Source: an uncultured Gemella sp.
GTDB lineage: Bacteria; Bacillota; Bacilli; Staphylococcales; Gemellaceae
DNA length: 6,116 nucleotides
Direction of reading: 5' to 3'
NCBI GenBank assembly: GCA_927911695.1
Contig: CAKMQO010000166.1
Location: 1 to 6,116, forward strand
In this document: positions 1 to 6,116 of the stretch, one piece after another
Numbering within the stretch: the stretch's first letter is position 1
Layout: the number at the start of each line of letters is the position of its first letter
The notes under the pieces: generated by a model
The model's input: only the letters and a program-made list of their open reading frames with translations
The model's database searches: none
What the model was told of the DNA's origin: nothing
Made by a program: the position numbers and the translations under genes

Positions 1-203
1 CAGGAGAAGAAGAAATTTACTCTCACACTGACCTATATGACTTTAAAGCTAACATCGAAGGTGCTGAAGAAATTTTTAAGATTTTTAAACCTTTAATCGA
101 GAAAAAAGATAGTAAATTAGCTAAGGATTTAACTGAAAAATGTTTGGTGTATAATGAAAGTAAGTTTTTAGTAAGCGATATAAAAAAGCTACTAAGAACC
201 TAA
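1..203 (+). CDS. C-terminal end of an EfeO/imelysin-type iron-uptake protein (partial, short tail)
   Basis: The gene enters from the left edge; the reading frame runs from base 3 to a TAA at 201-203, giving about 66 residues. The segment GEEEIYSHTDLYDFKANIEG matches the strongly conserved YSHTDLWDFQAN-type block near the C-terminus of EfeO/EfeM (peptidase M75/imelysin) proteins. In the EfeUOB system these are extracytoplasmic lipoproteins or periplasmic proteins that deliver iron to the EfeU permease. After this block only about 49 residues remain, where E. coli EfeO has, from memory, roughly 85. The last stretch (KCLVYNESKF onward) does not look like the usual tail. Both other frames hit stops soon after base 120, so one frameshift does not restore a longer end. 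The C-terminus is therefore either divergent or clipped by a small deletion. Efe genes or an unrelated imelysin neighbour would lie to the left, outside the window. Confidence 0.75.
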   Translation, partial: GEEEIYSHTDLYDFKANIEGAEEIFKIFKPLIEKKDSKLAKDLTEKCLVYNESKFLVSDIKKLLRT

Positions 204-207
204 AAAA

Positions 208-238
208 TTAAGATTACATTAACTTAATGTGATATATT
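208..238 (+). promoter_or_regulatory. Probable pnuC promoter with a palindromic operator
   Basis: ACATTAACTTAATGT at 216-230 is a perfect inverted repeat (7-base arms around one C). It extends imperfectly to 213-233. It lies between a weak -35 candidate TTAAGA (208-213) and -10 candidates GATATA (231-236, 17-base spacer) or TATATT (233-238). A palindrome between promoter elements is the usual position of a repressor operator. NAD-salvage transporters are often controlled by a niacin-responsive repressor such as NiaR, but I cannot match this palindrome to a known box. The gap is only 56 bases, too short for most riboswitches. The promoter call itself is weak. Confidence 0.5.
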
Positions 239-259
239 TAAAAAGGAATAAAAGGCTTT

Positions 260-961
260 ATGAAACAAAAATTAAAAATATTCGCAACATCAAAATGGTT
301 TGATTTACTAGGGGTTGTTTTAGTAATTAGTATTGCTATTGCATCAGGTTACTTAGCAACGAGATTAGATAAATTCGTTGATTGGGGTCCTTGGACTGCA
401 CTTGTACCATTTGGACTTATTTCTGTAATTAATGTTGGTATCTCAATGCTATCTACAAGATTCACAGGAAAATTAAGTAAACTTGGTAACTACTTAGGTA
501 TTATTAATGCCGTATTATCAGGAGTTATTGATTATATCCTAGGTAACAAAGCTGCGATTATCACATACCCTGTAACATTTTTAATCTATTTGGGTGCGAT
601 CTATGTATGGAATAAATCTACAGATAAACCAAATACAATGTCAAAAGCAAAATTATATACAGTTTTAACAGCAATTACGATTCTTTCATTTGTATTCTCA
701 TATGCAATAAACTACATTGGATATCATGGTAAGATGAGTACTCTTGCATATATAACTACAATTGCATTTGCATTCTCATTAATTGGTAATGGATTAAATA
801 CATTTAAGCTAACTACACAATGGCCATTCTGGTTACTATATAATATTGTTCAACTTACAAAAGCAGTAGTTCAAAGAAACTACGCTAACGTTGGTAAATA
901 TATCTTTTACATCATTAATAGTGTTGGAGCATTATTTGTATGGAAAGATTCTGAAAAATAA
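260..961 (+). CDS. pnuC: PnuC-type nicotinamide riboside transporter
   Basis: This 233-residue protein is almost entirely hydrophobic, with about seven predicted membrane segments, as in the PnuC family (usually 220-260 residues). PnuC proteins carry nicotinamide riboside across the cytoplasmic membrane by facilitated diffusion; phosphorylation by a cytoplasmic kinase then traps it for NAD synthesis. Family-like features are the first helix after KWFDLLGVV, the block KLGNYLGIINAVLSGVIDY (about residues 74-92), and the aromatic block WPFWLLYNIVQ (about 188-198) followed by the final helix ending in LFVWK. ATG 260 is preceded by AAAGG (251-255, close) and AAAAGGA (241-247, far), an acceptable but not ideal ribosome site. 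The frame is intact, unlike the cassette downstream. The gene has its own probable promoter/operator and terminator, so it is likely monocistronic. The thiamine or riboflavin relatives PnuT and PnuX cannot be excluded, but no TPP or FMN riboswitch fits upstream. Confidence 0.85.
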   Translation: MKQKLKIFATSKWFDLLGVVLVISIAIASGYLATRLDKFVDWGPWTALVPFGLISVINVGISMLSTRFTGKLSKLGNYLGIINAVLSGVIDYILGNKAAIITYPVTFLIYLGAIYVWNKSTDKPNTMSKAKLYTVLTAITILSFVFSYAINYIGYHGKMSTLAYITTIAFAFSLIGNGLNTFKLTTQWPFWLLYNIVQLTKAVVQRNYANVGKYIFYIINSVGALFVWKDSEK

Positions 962-983
962 AATAGATTATAATTATAGATTT

Positions 984-1027
984 AAAGCTGTTGACAACTG
1001 CAATGCGCAGGAGTCAACGGCTTTTTT
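984..1027 (+). terminator. Intrinsic terminator of pnuC
   Basis: AAAGCTGTTGAC (984-995) pairs with GTCAACGGCTTT (1013-1024) through one G-U pair. An inner CTGC/GCAG stem (998-1001 with 1007-1010) lies inside an AA/GA internal loop. The hairpin runs straight into six T residues (1022-1027). It begins 22 bases after the pnuC stop and separates pnuC from the cassette downstream. Confidence 0.93.
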
Positions 1028-1130
1028 ATTTGGTAATAACATTTAAAATTAGATTATTAGTGGCAATTTGAACTGTGAATACTAAAGTTGCTATTTAGAA
1101 CAAAATAAAAAAATCATTATTTAAAACAAC

Positions 1131-1175
1131 AGACAAAATATGTCTAATTTTCAATGTAAAATAGGTTTATATAAT
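1131..1175 (+). promoter_or_regulatory. Upstream inverted repeat and possible second promoter
   Basis: AGACAAAATATGTCT (1131-1145) is an inverted repeat with 5-base arms (AGACA/TGTCT). Just downstream, TTTTCA (1148-1153) and TATAAT (1170-1175) are spaced 16 bases apart and could be a second promoter for the regulator gene. Both signals are short for such AT-rich DNA. The rest of the 1028-1206 gap shows no gene, no tRNA and no strong structure, only AT-rich sequence. Confidence 0.3.
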
Positions 1176-1206
1176 ATAGCCATTATTAATAAAAAATAAT
1201 AAGAAA

Positions 1207-1240
1207 ATTGATTGAAAGTCAATAATCTATAAGATATAAT
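1207..1240 (+). promoter_or_regulatory. Main promoter of the WYL cassette
   Basis: TTGAAA (1212-1217) and TATAAT (1235-1240) are separated by the ideal 17 bases, predicting transcription from about 1247 with a leader of roughly 30 bases. The -35 hexamer sits inside an imperfect dyad ATTGA (1207-1211) / TCAAT (1219-1223). That is a plausible site for autoregulation by the WYL protein encoded next, though the arms are only five bases and the operator role is inference. Confidence 0.75.
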
Positions 1241-1275
1241 GAAAAATAAGACTTGATGAGAAAGAGGAGATTAAT

Positions 1276-2201
1276 TTGGATAATTCAAGGGATAAGAAGT
1301 TTCGTGGATTAGAAATATACGATAGACTTAGACGTGGAGAGAGATTGGTGAAAGAAGACTTAGCTAATGAATATGGTGTTTCTCTTAAAACTATTCAAAG
1401 AGATATTGATGAATTGCGTGATTATCTATTTGAGAAGAAAGAAGAAATTGGAGAATTTGAAATAATAGTAAAGAATAAAGAGTATATTTATACAGCTGTT
1501 AGCGAAAGTGATAATACCCTTACTCAACAGGATATCTTGGCATTAAGTAAAATCTTATTAGAAAGTAGGGCTTTTAATAAAAAAGAGATGTCTTTACTAC
1601 TAAAGAAATTACAGAATCAATTAAGTCGTGAAAGTAAGATACATGTAAGAGAGTTGATTAATAATGAAGATTATTATTATACTGAACTTCAGCATGGAAA
1701 AGATTTACTAGAGGTATTGTGGAGTTTGTCGAATGTAATTAGAGAAACAAGAATAATAACTTTTGATTATACTCGAATGGATAAAAACAAACTAAAAAGA
1801 AGTACGTCCTATTTCTATTATGTTCTCAGAATTTTATTTTTATTTAATAGCTTATGGAATAACTAGCGAGGAAGATGTACCACTAGTTTTTCGAATTGAT
1901 AGAATGAGTAATATTAAATTTACAGATGAGAGCTTTTATATTCCTTATAGAAATCGATTTGAGGATGGAGAATTTCGTAAGAGAATTCAGTTTATGTACG
2001 GAGGAAAATTAAAGAAATTCACATTTGAATTTAGTGGACCATCGCTTGAAGCAATGTTAGATAGATTACCAACTGCTAAGGTAATAAAAAACAGAAGATA
2101 ATGTTCATACGATTGTAGCTGAAAGCTATGGTGATGGAATAAAAATATGGCTTAATAGTCAAGGAGAAAATGTAAAGATAATAGAAGAGAGGGAGGTGTA
2201 G
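1276..2201 (+). pseudogene. WYL-domain HTH transcriptional regulator, broken by two single-base frameshifts
   Basis: Starts at TTG 1276, six bases after GAGGAG (1264-1269). The product has an N-terminal HTH_11/DeoR-like helix-turn-helix (about residues 12-52, recognition helix around SLKTIQRDIDELR). A WYL domain follows from about residue 140 (RIITFDYTRMDK, then EVRPISIMFSEFYFYLIAYG), then a C-terminal WCX-type region ending EEREV. WYL proteins are mostly dimeric repressors or activators that sense a ligand, often nucleic acid or nucleotide related, and many control defence operons. The frame breaks twice. An extra A in the run 1794-1798 moves it from frame 1 to frame 2; removing it reads LKEVRP. 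A second extra A in 2086-2091 moves it to frame 3; removing it reads KTEDNVHTIVAESYGDG up to TAG 2199-2201. Corrected length is 307 residues, normal for the family. Uncorrected, the product loses most of its WYL domain. The 3' end carries the ribosome site of the next gene. Confidence 0.9.
2190..2198 (+). promoter_or_regulatory. Ribosome site that decides the start of the next gene
   Basis: The AGGGAGGTG-like sequence inside the last codons of the WYL gene is a strong Shine-Dalgarno. ATG 2203 lies six bases after GGGAGG (2191-2196) and ATG 2208 eleven, but both are out of frame with the downstream protein. The first in-frame start, GTG 2231, has no ribosome site. This argues for a one-base error between the SD and 2217. 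Confidence 0.7.
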
Positions 2202-2202
2202 A

Positions 2203-2788
2203 ATGGGATGAAAAAATAATAAGAATAATAGTGGGTAATAGTGCTTATGCAGATGATAGTGGTTTTGGTTATTCAGCTTTAAAAGTAAGAGATTTGAAGG
2301 ACAATCAATTAAAAGAAATATACAAAGAATTTTCAGAAGTGGCATTTATACCAAGTTTCAAAGGAGATTTTCCAAATGATAGTTTAAAATATTTAGAAAT
2401 TATTTCTTTTAGAAGAGTTTATTTTCTTTTATTTGGGAAAAATTTCACTATTTTGAATGAGAGAGCAGAAGATATAGCTAAGGAATTCACAAGTAAAGAT
2501 ATTTATTTAGTAAATGCAATTAATAGTAACACTAATAAAAATAATGAAGATAGCTTGAAAAGATTAGTTTCATATGTCAGAAATAAGTACGAAGATATGG
2601 ATCTTGAAATATATATTCTTTATTTAGGAAGTGAAGCAAAAAAATTAAAGGGTAGACTTAAGTTGGAAAATGTAGAGGAGTATTGTCTATATCATCCTGC
2701 TTATATAAATAAAGATGCAAGTCGAGCATGGATAAATTTTGAAGATAAAACAAGTAAAAAAATAAAAAATAAATTTAGTATGGAATAA
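2203..2788 (+). CDS. Unrecognised ~194-aa cassette protein, faint uracil-DNA-glycosylase-like motifs; start region probably frameshifted
   Basis: The intact open frame as written begins at GTG 2231 (185 residues, stop 2786-2788), but this start lacks a ribosome site and cuts off an in-frame hydrophobic strand (EKIIRIIVGNSAY). The ribosome site at 2190-2198 points to ATG 2203. Removing one G from 2205-2207 gives MDEKIIRIIVGNSAY and 194 residues. Alternatively, adding one A to 2211-2216 joins ATG 2208 and gives MKKIIRIIVGNSAY. I do not recognise the family with confidence. Numbered from GTG 2231, IYLVNAINSN (91-100), YLGSEAKKL (131-139) and LYHPAYIN (153-160) occur in the same order as the Asn, LGxxA and HPS/A motifs of small uracil-DNA glycosylases, and the N-terminal IIVG could be their first strand. 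The canonical GExPG motif is absent, so catalysis is doubtful. There is no signal peptide or membrane segment, so it is probably cytoplasmic. It follows the WYL gene by one base and precedes the next gene by 15, in one operon. Confidence 0.75.
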
Positions 2789-2803
2789 AAGGAGATTAAA
2801 GCA

Positions 2804-4568
2804 ATGAAAGAAATACCGATTGATATATTAGAGAGTTGGTCAAATAAGCTTAATATTAGCCAAGAAGATTTAAAAAAGAAATTTGAAAAATATGAACATA
2901 AATTAGAACAATATGACGGAAAATTTGATGATATTTATTCTTATCTGCACGAAAAGGTATTAATTGAGGATTTTGGAATTAATAATAAATTAGAAATTGA
3001 TTTTTTATCGAAGGAATATAGAAAGTTGATATTAACTGTTATTGCAAGTATAAGTAATGAATTTTATGGTGAAAATACATCTTGTAACCAAAAAAAAATA
3101 TTTTTTTCAATTGATTAAAAGTTTTAAAGTAGGTGATTTTTCAAATGAATATAATTTTAAACTATTGTTAAATTTGGATTCAAATGATATAAATACTTAT
3201 TTATATAAAGTAATACTAGAATATATTGCATTAGCTAATATTGATAAATTTGAATTAGTTAATAAGAATGTATTATCAAATATTAGCTTAAGTAGTAATA
3301 TTAAAGATAGTATAAGTTTTAATATTGAAAAAATGATTAATATTTTTGGTGAAGAGATATTAATTTATAAATATGGAACGAGTTATATAGATGAAGTAAC
3401 TATTAATAAAATACCAATTAAGTATTCACTAGAAATATTTGAAAAATTGGAAAATGATACTTCAATATTCAGTAATGTGAAAATTATAAATAGGAATCTA
3501 AAAGAATCAGAAATTTTAGATACAATTATTGAATATCAATTAGATATAGATGTTGATAATGTTTTAGCAATAGTTTCAAATAATCAGAATGATGAATTAT
3601 TCAATGGTATAATATTTATGGATGATAGCTTTTTAATTATAGAAAGAGGTAATCGTAAGGATGGAAATGTTCAAGGTCAATTAGATAATTTACAAGATAA
3701 CTTAGTAAATATAAAAGTACAGAATGAAATAACAAAAGAAGTATTAGTTGAATTATACCAAAATGAAAAATTATATAATATACTTATTGAGGAGCAAAGA
3801 AAGGTTGATGAAGTAAAAGAAAAGATAAATGATATATTAAACAACTTAAGAAGTATATTAAATAAGATAGATTCTAATATAAATGGTATCAGGGTATATT
3901 ATAAAGATATTGAAGTATTTGATTTAGAGGATTTAGAAAATAATGGAATAGAAAAAATACTTTATAAGAAATCTGGAAGATTGTATGGTTTATCAAGTAC
4001 ATTTTTGACAACGGAGATAAAGGATATTATTATTTATTTTCGAAAATAAATGGAAATCATAGTCTTAAAGATAGATCAATATTACATCAAGAAGAAAGAA
4101 GAAATAGTTATATAAAAGCCTATGATTATAAAGTATTCGGAAAGGAAGTAGCAAGATTTGAGAGAGAAGTTCACAAATTGTATGAAAATAAGTTGAAGAA
4201 TAAATCAGAATGGTTTGATAGATTTAGTATAAAAACTAAACAAGTTGAAAATATTAAAAACTTAATAGATTCTTCTTTAGAAAAAGATGAAATTATATTA
4301 TTTTGTGATTTAGCACCATTTAAAAAAAGATGGAAAAGAAGGGATTGTAATCACAAAAGACTATATATCAATAAGAAACTATATTGGTGGAAAGAAAAGT
4401 AAATTTTATTTTAAAAGTATAAAAAAATTTAGTTTAAATAAAAAGAAAGTTGATGTAGAACTTGAAAATAGTAATCTTTTGGGGATATTAGAGGGAATCG
4501 ATGTAAAAGAACACTATAAAATATTAGATGATATCCATAAATTGTGGAAAAAAAATAAAGAGGATTAG
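2804..4568 (+). pseudogene. Unrecognised ~587-aa coiled-coil protein with possible PH-like C-terminus, broken by three frameshifts
   Basis: ATG 2804 follows AAAAGGAG (2787-2794) at good spacing. The open frames 2804-3118, 3057-4049 and 4178-4402, plus a tail to TAG 4566-4568, are pieces of one gene. An extra base in the A9/T7 tract 3090-3107 moves frame 2 to 3. A missing T in 4002-4006 moves 3 to 2; restored, it reads STFFDNGDKGYYYLFSK. An extra A in 4322-4328 moves 2 to 3; removed, it reads APFKKDGKEGIVITKDY. The net correction leaves exactly 588 codons. Visible parts are an acidic/basic N-terminus, a helical segment RKLILTVIASIS (about 73-84) that might be TerB-like (weak), a long coiled coil (about 293-360), and a C-terminal domain (about 489-570). 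In that domain DEIILFCDLAPF, GIVITKDYISIRNYIGG and KKVDVELEN look like strands of a bacterial PH-like fold. No membrane segment or catalytic motif is evident. It may be a scaffold or sensor subunit; its function is unknown. Confidence 0.82.
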
Positions 4569-4571
4569 TTT

Positions 4572-5752
4572 ATGGATACTAGGTTTAGTAAAGCTAGGAA
4601 ACAGCATAAAAAAGATATAATGGAAAGAAAAGAAATTGTATCAGAAATAAAAAACGAATTTAATAAAACTGATAAAATATTAGAGTTAGGCATAAAATCA
4701 GATGAAATACTCGAAATTATAGAAAGTGATTTTAAGAAAAAACAAAATTATCTAAAATAGATATAACAATTTTATTTATCGCAGTTGGATTACAAGTTGC
4801 GAGACAACAATTGCAGAAAAATTATTTCACAAAAGAATCCAGACCAACTGATAAAGAATGTGCAGGGAAACCCAACTATAATAGAGACCAAAGAGGTAAA
4901 GGGTATTATAAAACGTCAATCGCAGAGATTTTAACAAACCCAGTACCCTTTGATACACAAAAGGGAACAGGAATAAAAGAAAACATAAACCTTGGAGGAG
5001 GTAAAGGACATAGGAAAGCCACACTTGGGCATGATCCGATTTTAGGATTAATATTTGGAACAGCTAATATAGCAACGAGAACGGTTACGTTATCTAATCT
5101 ATCATTAGAATCGTATCATGTTAAATTTGGTAATTTTATAACAAAACAAGGAATATTATCAAAAAATAAGGATGACTATTTTGCTGAAAGAGCAGATATT
5201 GAAAAGATATTGAGATATGGCATAAAGAAAAAGATTTTCTTAGAAGAAGGGATAGAGGGATTAAAATTGTTCTTAGTATCTTTAGGGAAAGAAATTTTAC
5301 ATTTGAGAAGTGATATATTATCAAGAGAGAGTTTACAGCTTCCTTTTTTGTCATTAGATATGAATATTGTTAATAAGCTATCAAAATATCATATAGATAT
5401 GGCGAGTGTATATACTGTTGGTAAACAAGCATCTATGTCAATTATTATAAATGAAATAGTAAGATATATTCACCAATTAATAATAATGCATATAGAAAAT
5501 AATATTGATATGGATTTACTAGAGGTAAGAACAAGAAAAATACTTAGTTATTCAAATATTATATCCTCGACATCTAATATTTTAGAAGTTGGAATTAGAA
5601 CAGCACTAAAAGATAGTAGTGCTATAAATAAATTGGATATAGGAGGATTAGGTGTTACAATTTATAGAGTAATATCAGATACTAAATATCAAAAAAGAAT
5701 AAAACATGAGTTTATTATAAATAAATGGAATGAATTATTAGAGGACATTTAG
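4572..5752 (+). pseudogene. Unrecognised ~393-aa cassette protein with LGHDP motif region, broken by one frameshift
   Basis: ATG 4572 lies three bases after the previous stop, with AGAGGA (4559-4564) as ribosome site. The first frame ends at TAG 4758-4760 after 62 residues. Adding one A to the run 4737-4742 joins it to the frame ending at TAG 5750-5752 (DFKKKTKLSKIDITILF), giving 394 codons. TTG 4811 would be a false start, because clear protein sequence (IDITILFIAVGLQVARQQL) continues upstream in frame. Corrected layout: a charged helical N-terminus (1-60), a hydrophobic helix (about 64-77), a polar region with RPTDKE and NPVPFD (about 123-128), then a glycine-rich segment and GHRKATLGHDPILGLIFGT (about 146-164). 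This last part looks strongly conserved, with possible functional His148, His154 and Asp155, or a membrane-touching loop. A long helical part follows, then a C-terminus with IGGLGVTIYRVISDTKYQKR. It is perhaps membrane-associated. I do not recognise a named family. Last gene of the cassette. Confidence 0.82.
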
Positions 5753-5790
5753 TTTATAAATAATATAATAATTCCCATATTCTGTCCAAC

Positions 5791-5827
5791 CTCTCTAATA
5801 TACTAAGTATATTAAGGAGTTTTTTTT
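5791..5827 (+). terminator. Hairpin plus T8: cassette terminator that also masks the next ribosome site
   Basis: TAATATACTAAGTATATTA (5796-5814) is a perfect inverted repeat with 8-base arms and a TAA loop. It can extend past a C/A mismatch by pairing CTCT (5791-5794) with GGAG (5816-5819), including one G-U. Eight T residues (5820-5827) follow, so it fits an AT-rich intrinsic terminator for the cassette. The 3' arm also contains AAGGAG (5814-5819), the ribosome site for ATG 5830, so folding would hide it. A weak -10-like TATAAT at 5764-5769 has no clear -35. Either a plain terminator, or an attenuator/translation switch for the next gene. Confidence 0.6.
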
Positions 5828-5829
5828 AT

Positions 5830-6116
5830 ATGGATACAATTAATTTTAATACTTTAACTAATGTAGAAAGGATACTATTAACAGCGGATTTTGATTATTA
5901 TCTAAAAAAGTATAATTCTAATATTTCTAAAATAAGAAATGAATTAAATAAACTACTAAAAGGAACAGATTTATCAATTTTAGAGAGAGTTAATTATCAA
6001 CTGACATTTAGTTATGATTGTGATATATATTTTAGAGAAGAGTATTTGAAGATTTTCTCTATAAAAAGGTTTTATAAGTTTTTTGTTATAAGATATACTA
6101 CAAAATATGTAGGGTT
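5830..6116 (+). CDS. Hypothetical protein, N-terminal 95 residues (runs off the window)
   Basis: ATG 5830 lies ten bases after AAGGAG (5814-5819) and the frame stays open to the right edge. The visible part begins MDTINFNTLTNVERILLTA, is rich in Asn, Lys, Tyr and Ile, and looks like a soluble, mostly helical cytoplasmic protein. I see no signal peptide, membrane helix or recognised motif. It starts 77 bases after the cassette with the same coding style and strand. It could be a fourth effector-type member, reached by read-through of the hairpin at 5791-5827, or a separate accessory gene. Confidence 0.7.
   Translation, partial: MDTINFNTLTNVERILLTADFDYYLKKYNSNISKIRNELNKLLKGTDLSILERVNYQLTFSYDCDIYFREEYLKIFSIKRFYKFFVIRYTTKYVG

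Noticed and set aside
1028..1206. Small RNA or riboswitch in the control region
   Set aside because: The sequence is AT-rich with only short dyads; no tRNA cloverleaf, known riboswitch core or strong stem is visible.
2076..2345. Minus-strand open frame of 89 residues
   Set aside because: It is antisense to the WYL tail and the next gene, has no ribosome site, and its Leu/Tyr/Ile-rich product is the usual shadow of AT-rich coding DNA.
3057..3090. ATG 3057 as the start of a separate 330-residue protein
   Set aside because: There is no ribosome site, and its first ~14 residues overlap the preceding frame. Continuity across the A9/T7 tract makes it the middle of the gene starting at 2804.
4178..4402. 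A 74-residue gene
   Set aside because: Clear protein sequence continues in frame upstream of 4178 back to the T-run at 4002, and past 4328 in another frame, so it is an internal fragment.
3090..4742. Programmed ribosomal frameshifting
   Set aside because: Breaks go in both directions at several ordinary A/T runs in three genes, with no repeated slippery heptamer plus pseudoknot, so indels explain them better.
4811..4813. TTG 4811 as a genuine start
   Set aside because: No Shine-Dalgarno, and in-frame helix-like sequence extends upstream to the A-run at 4737-4742.
4827..5354. Two minus-strand open frames (4827-5024, 5136-5354)
   Set aside because: Both lie wholly inside the + strand 393-residue gene, lack start signals, and have low-complexity hydrophobic products.
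5764..5769. TATAAT as a promoter for the gene at 5830
   Set aside because: No acceptable -35 at 16-18 bases upstream, and the hexamer is expected by chance in such AT-rich DNA.

Overview
The window is very AT-rich with strong AGGAG-type ribosome sites, TATAAT-type promoters and TTG starts, which points to a low-GC Bacillota (Firmicutes) chromosome. A Gemella-, staphylococcus- or streptococcus-like host is a guess only. All convincing genes are on the + strand.

Layout: (1) 1-203 holds the C-terminal end of an EfeO/imelysin-type iron-uptake protein with an unusually short tail. (2) 208-238 is a probable promoter with a perfect 15-base palindrome, followed by an intact pnuC-type nicotinamide riboside transporter gene (260-961) and a textbook intrinsic terminator (984-1027). 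(3) 1028-1275 is a non-coding control region with a near-consensus promoter and short inverted repeats. (4) 1276-5752 is a tight four-gene cassette: a WYL-domain transcriptional regulator, a ~194-aa protein with faint uracil-DNA-glycosylase-like motifs, a ~587-aa protein with a central coiled coil and a possible PH-like C-terminal domain, and a ~393-aa protein with a hydrophobic segment and a striking LGHDP motif region. (5) 5791-5827 is a hairpin plus T-run whose 3' arm contains the ribosome site of the next gene (5830, runs off the window).

The main result is that the cassette is fragmented by single-base length changes, nearly all in A or T runs. I place six with good support (1794-1798, 2086-2091, 3090-3107, 4002-4006, 4322-4328, 4737-4742) and a probable seventh just after the start codon of the second gene. 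Correcting each by one base restores continuous proteins whose total lengths are exact multiples of three. The pnuC gene upstream is unbroken. Either this is uncorrected long-read homopolymer error, or the locus is decaying. Read naively, the region looks like about eight small meaningless ORFs; read through the shifts, it is a four-gene operon.

How the genes may work together: a WYL regulator as first gene, followed at 1-15 bp spacing by three unfamiliar proteins, resembles regulated accessory or defence cassettes of bacteria, where WYL proteins commonly act as repressors. No enzymatic or defence function can be proved from the sequence, so the defence idea is inference. No tRNA, rRNA, CRISPR array, insertion sequence or attachment site was seen.
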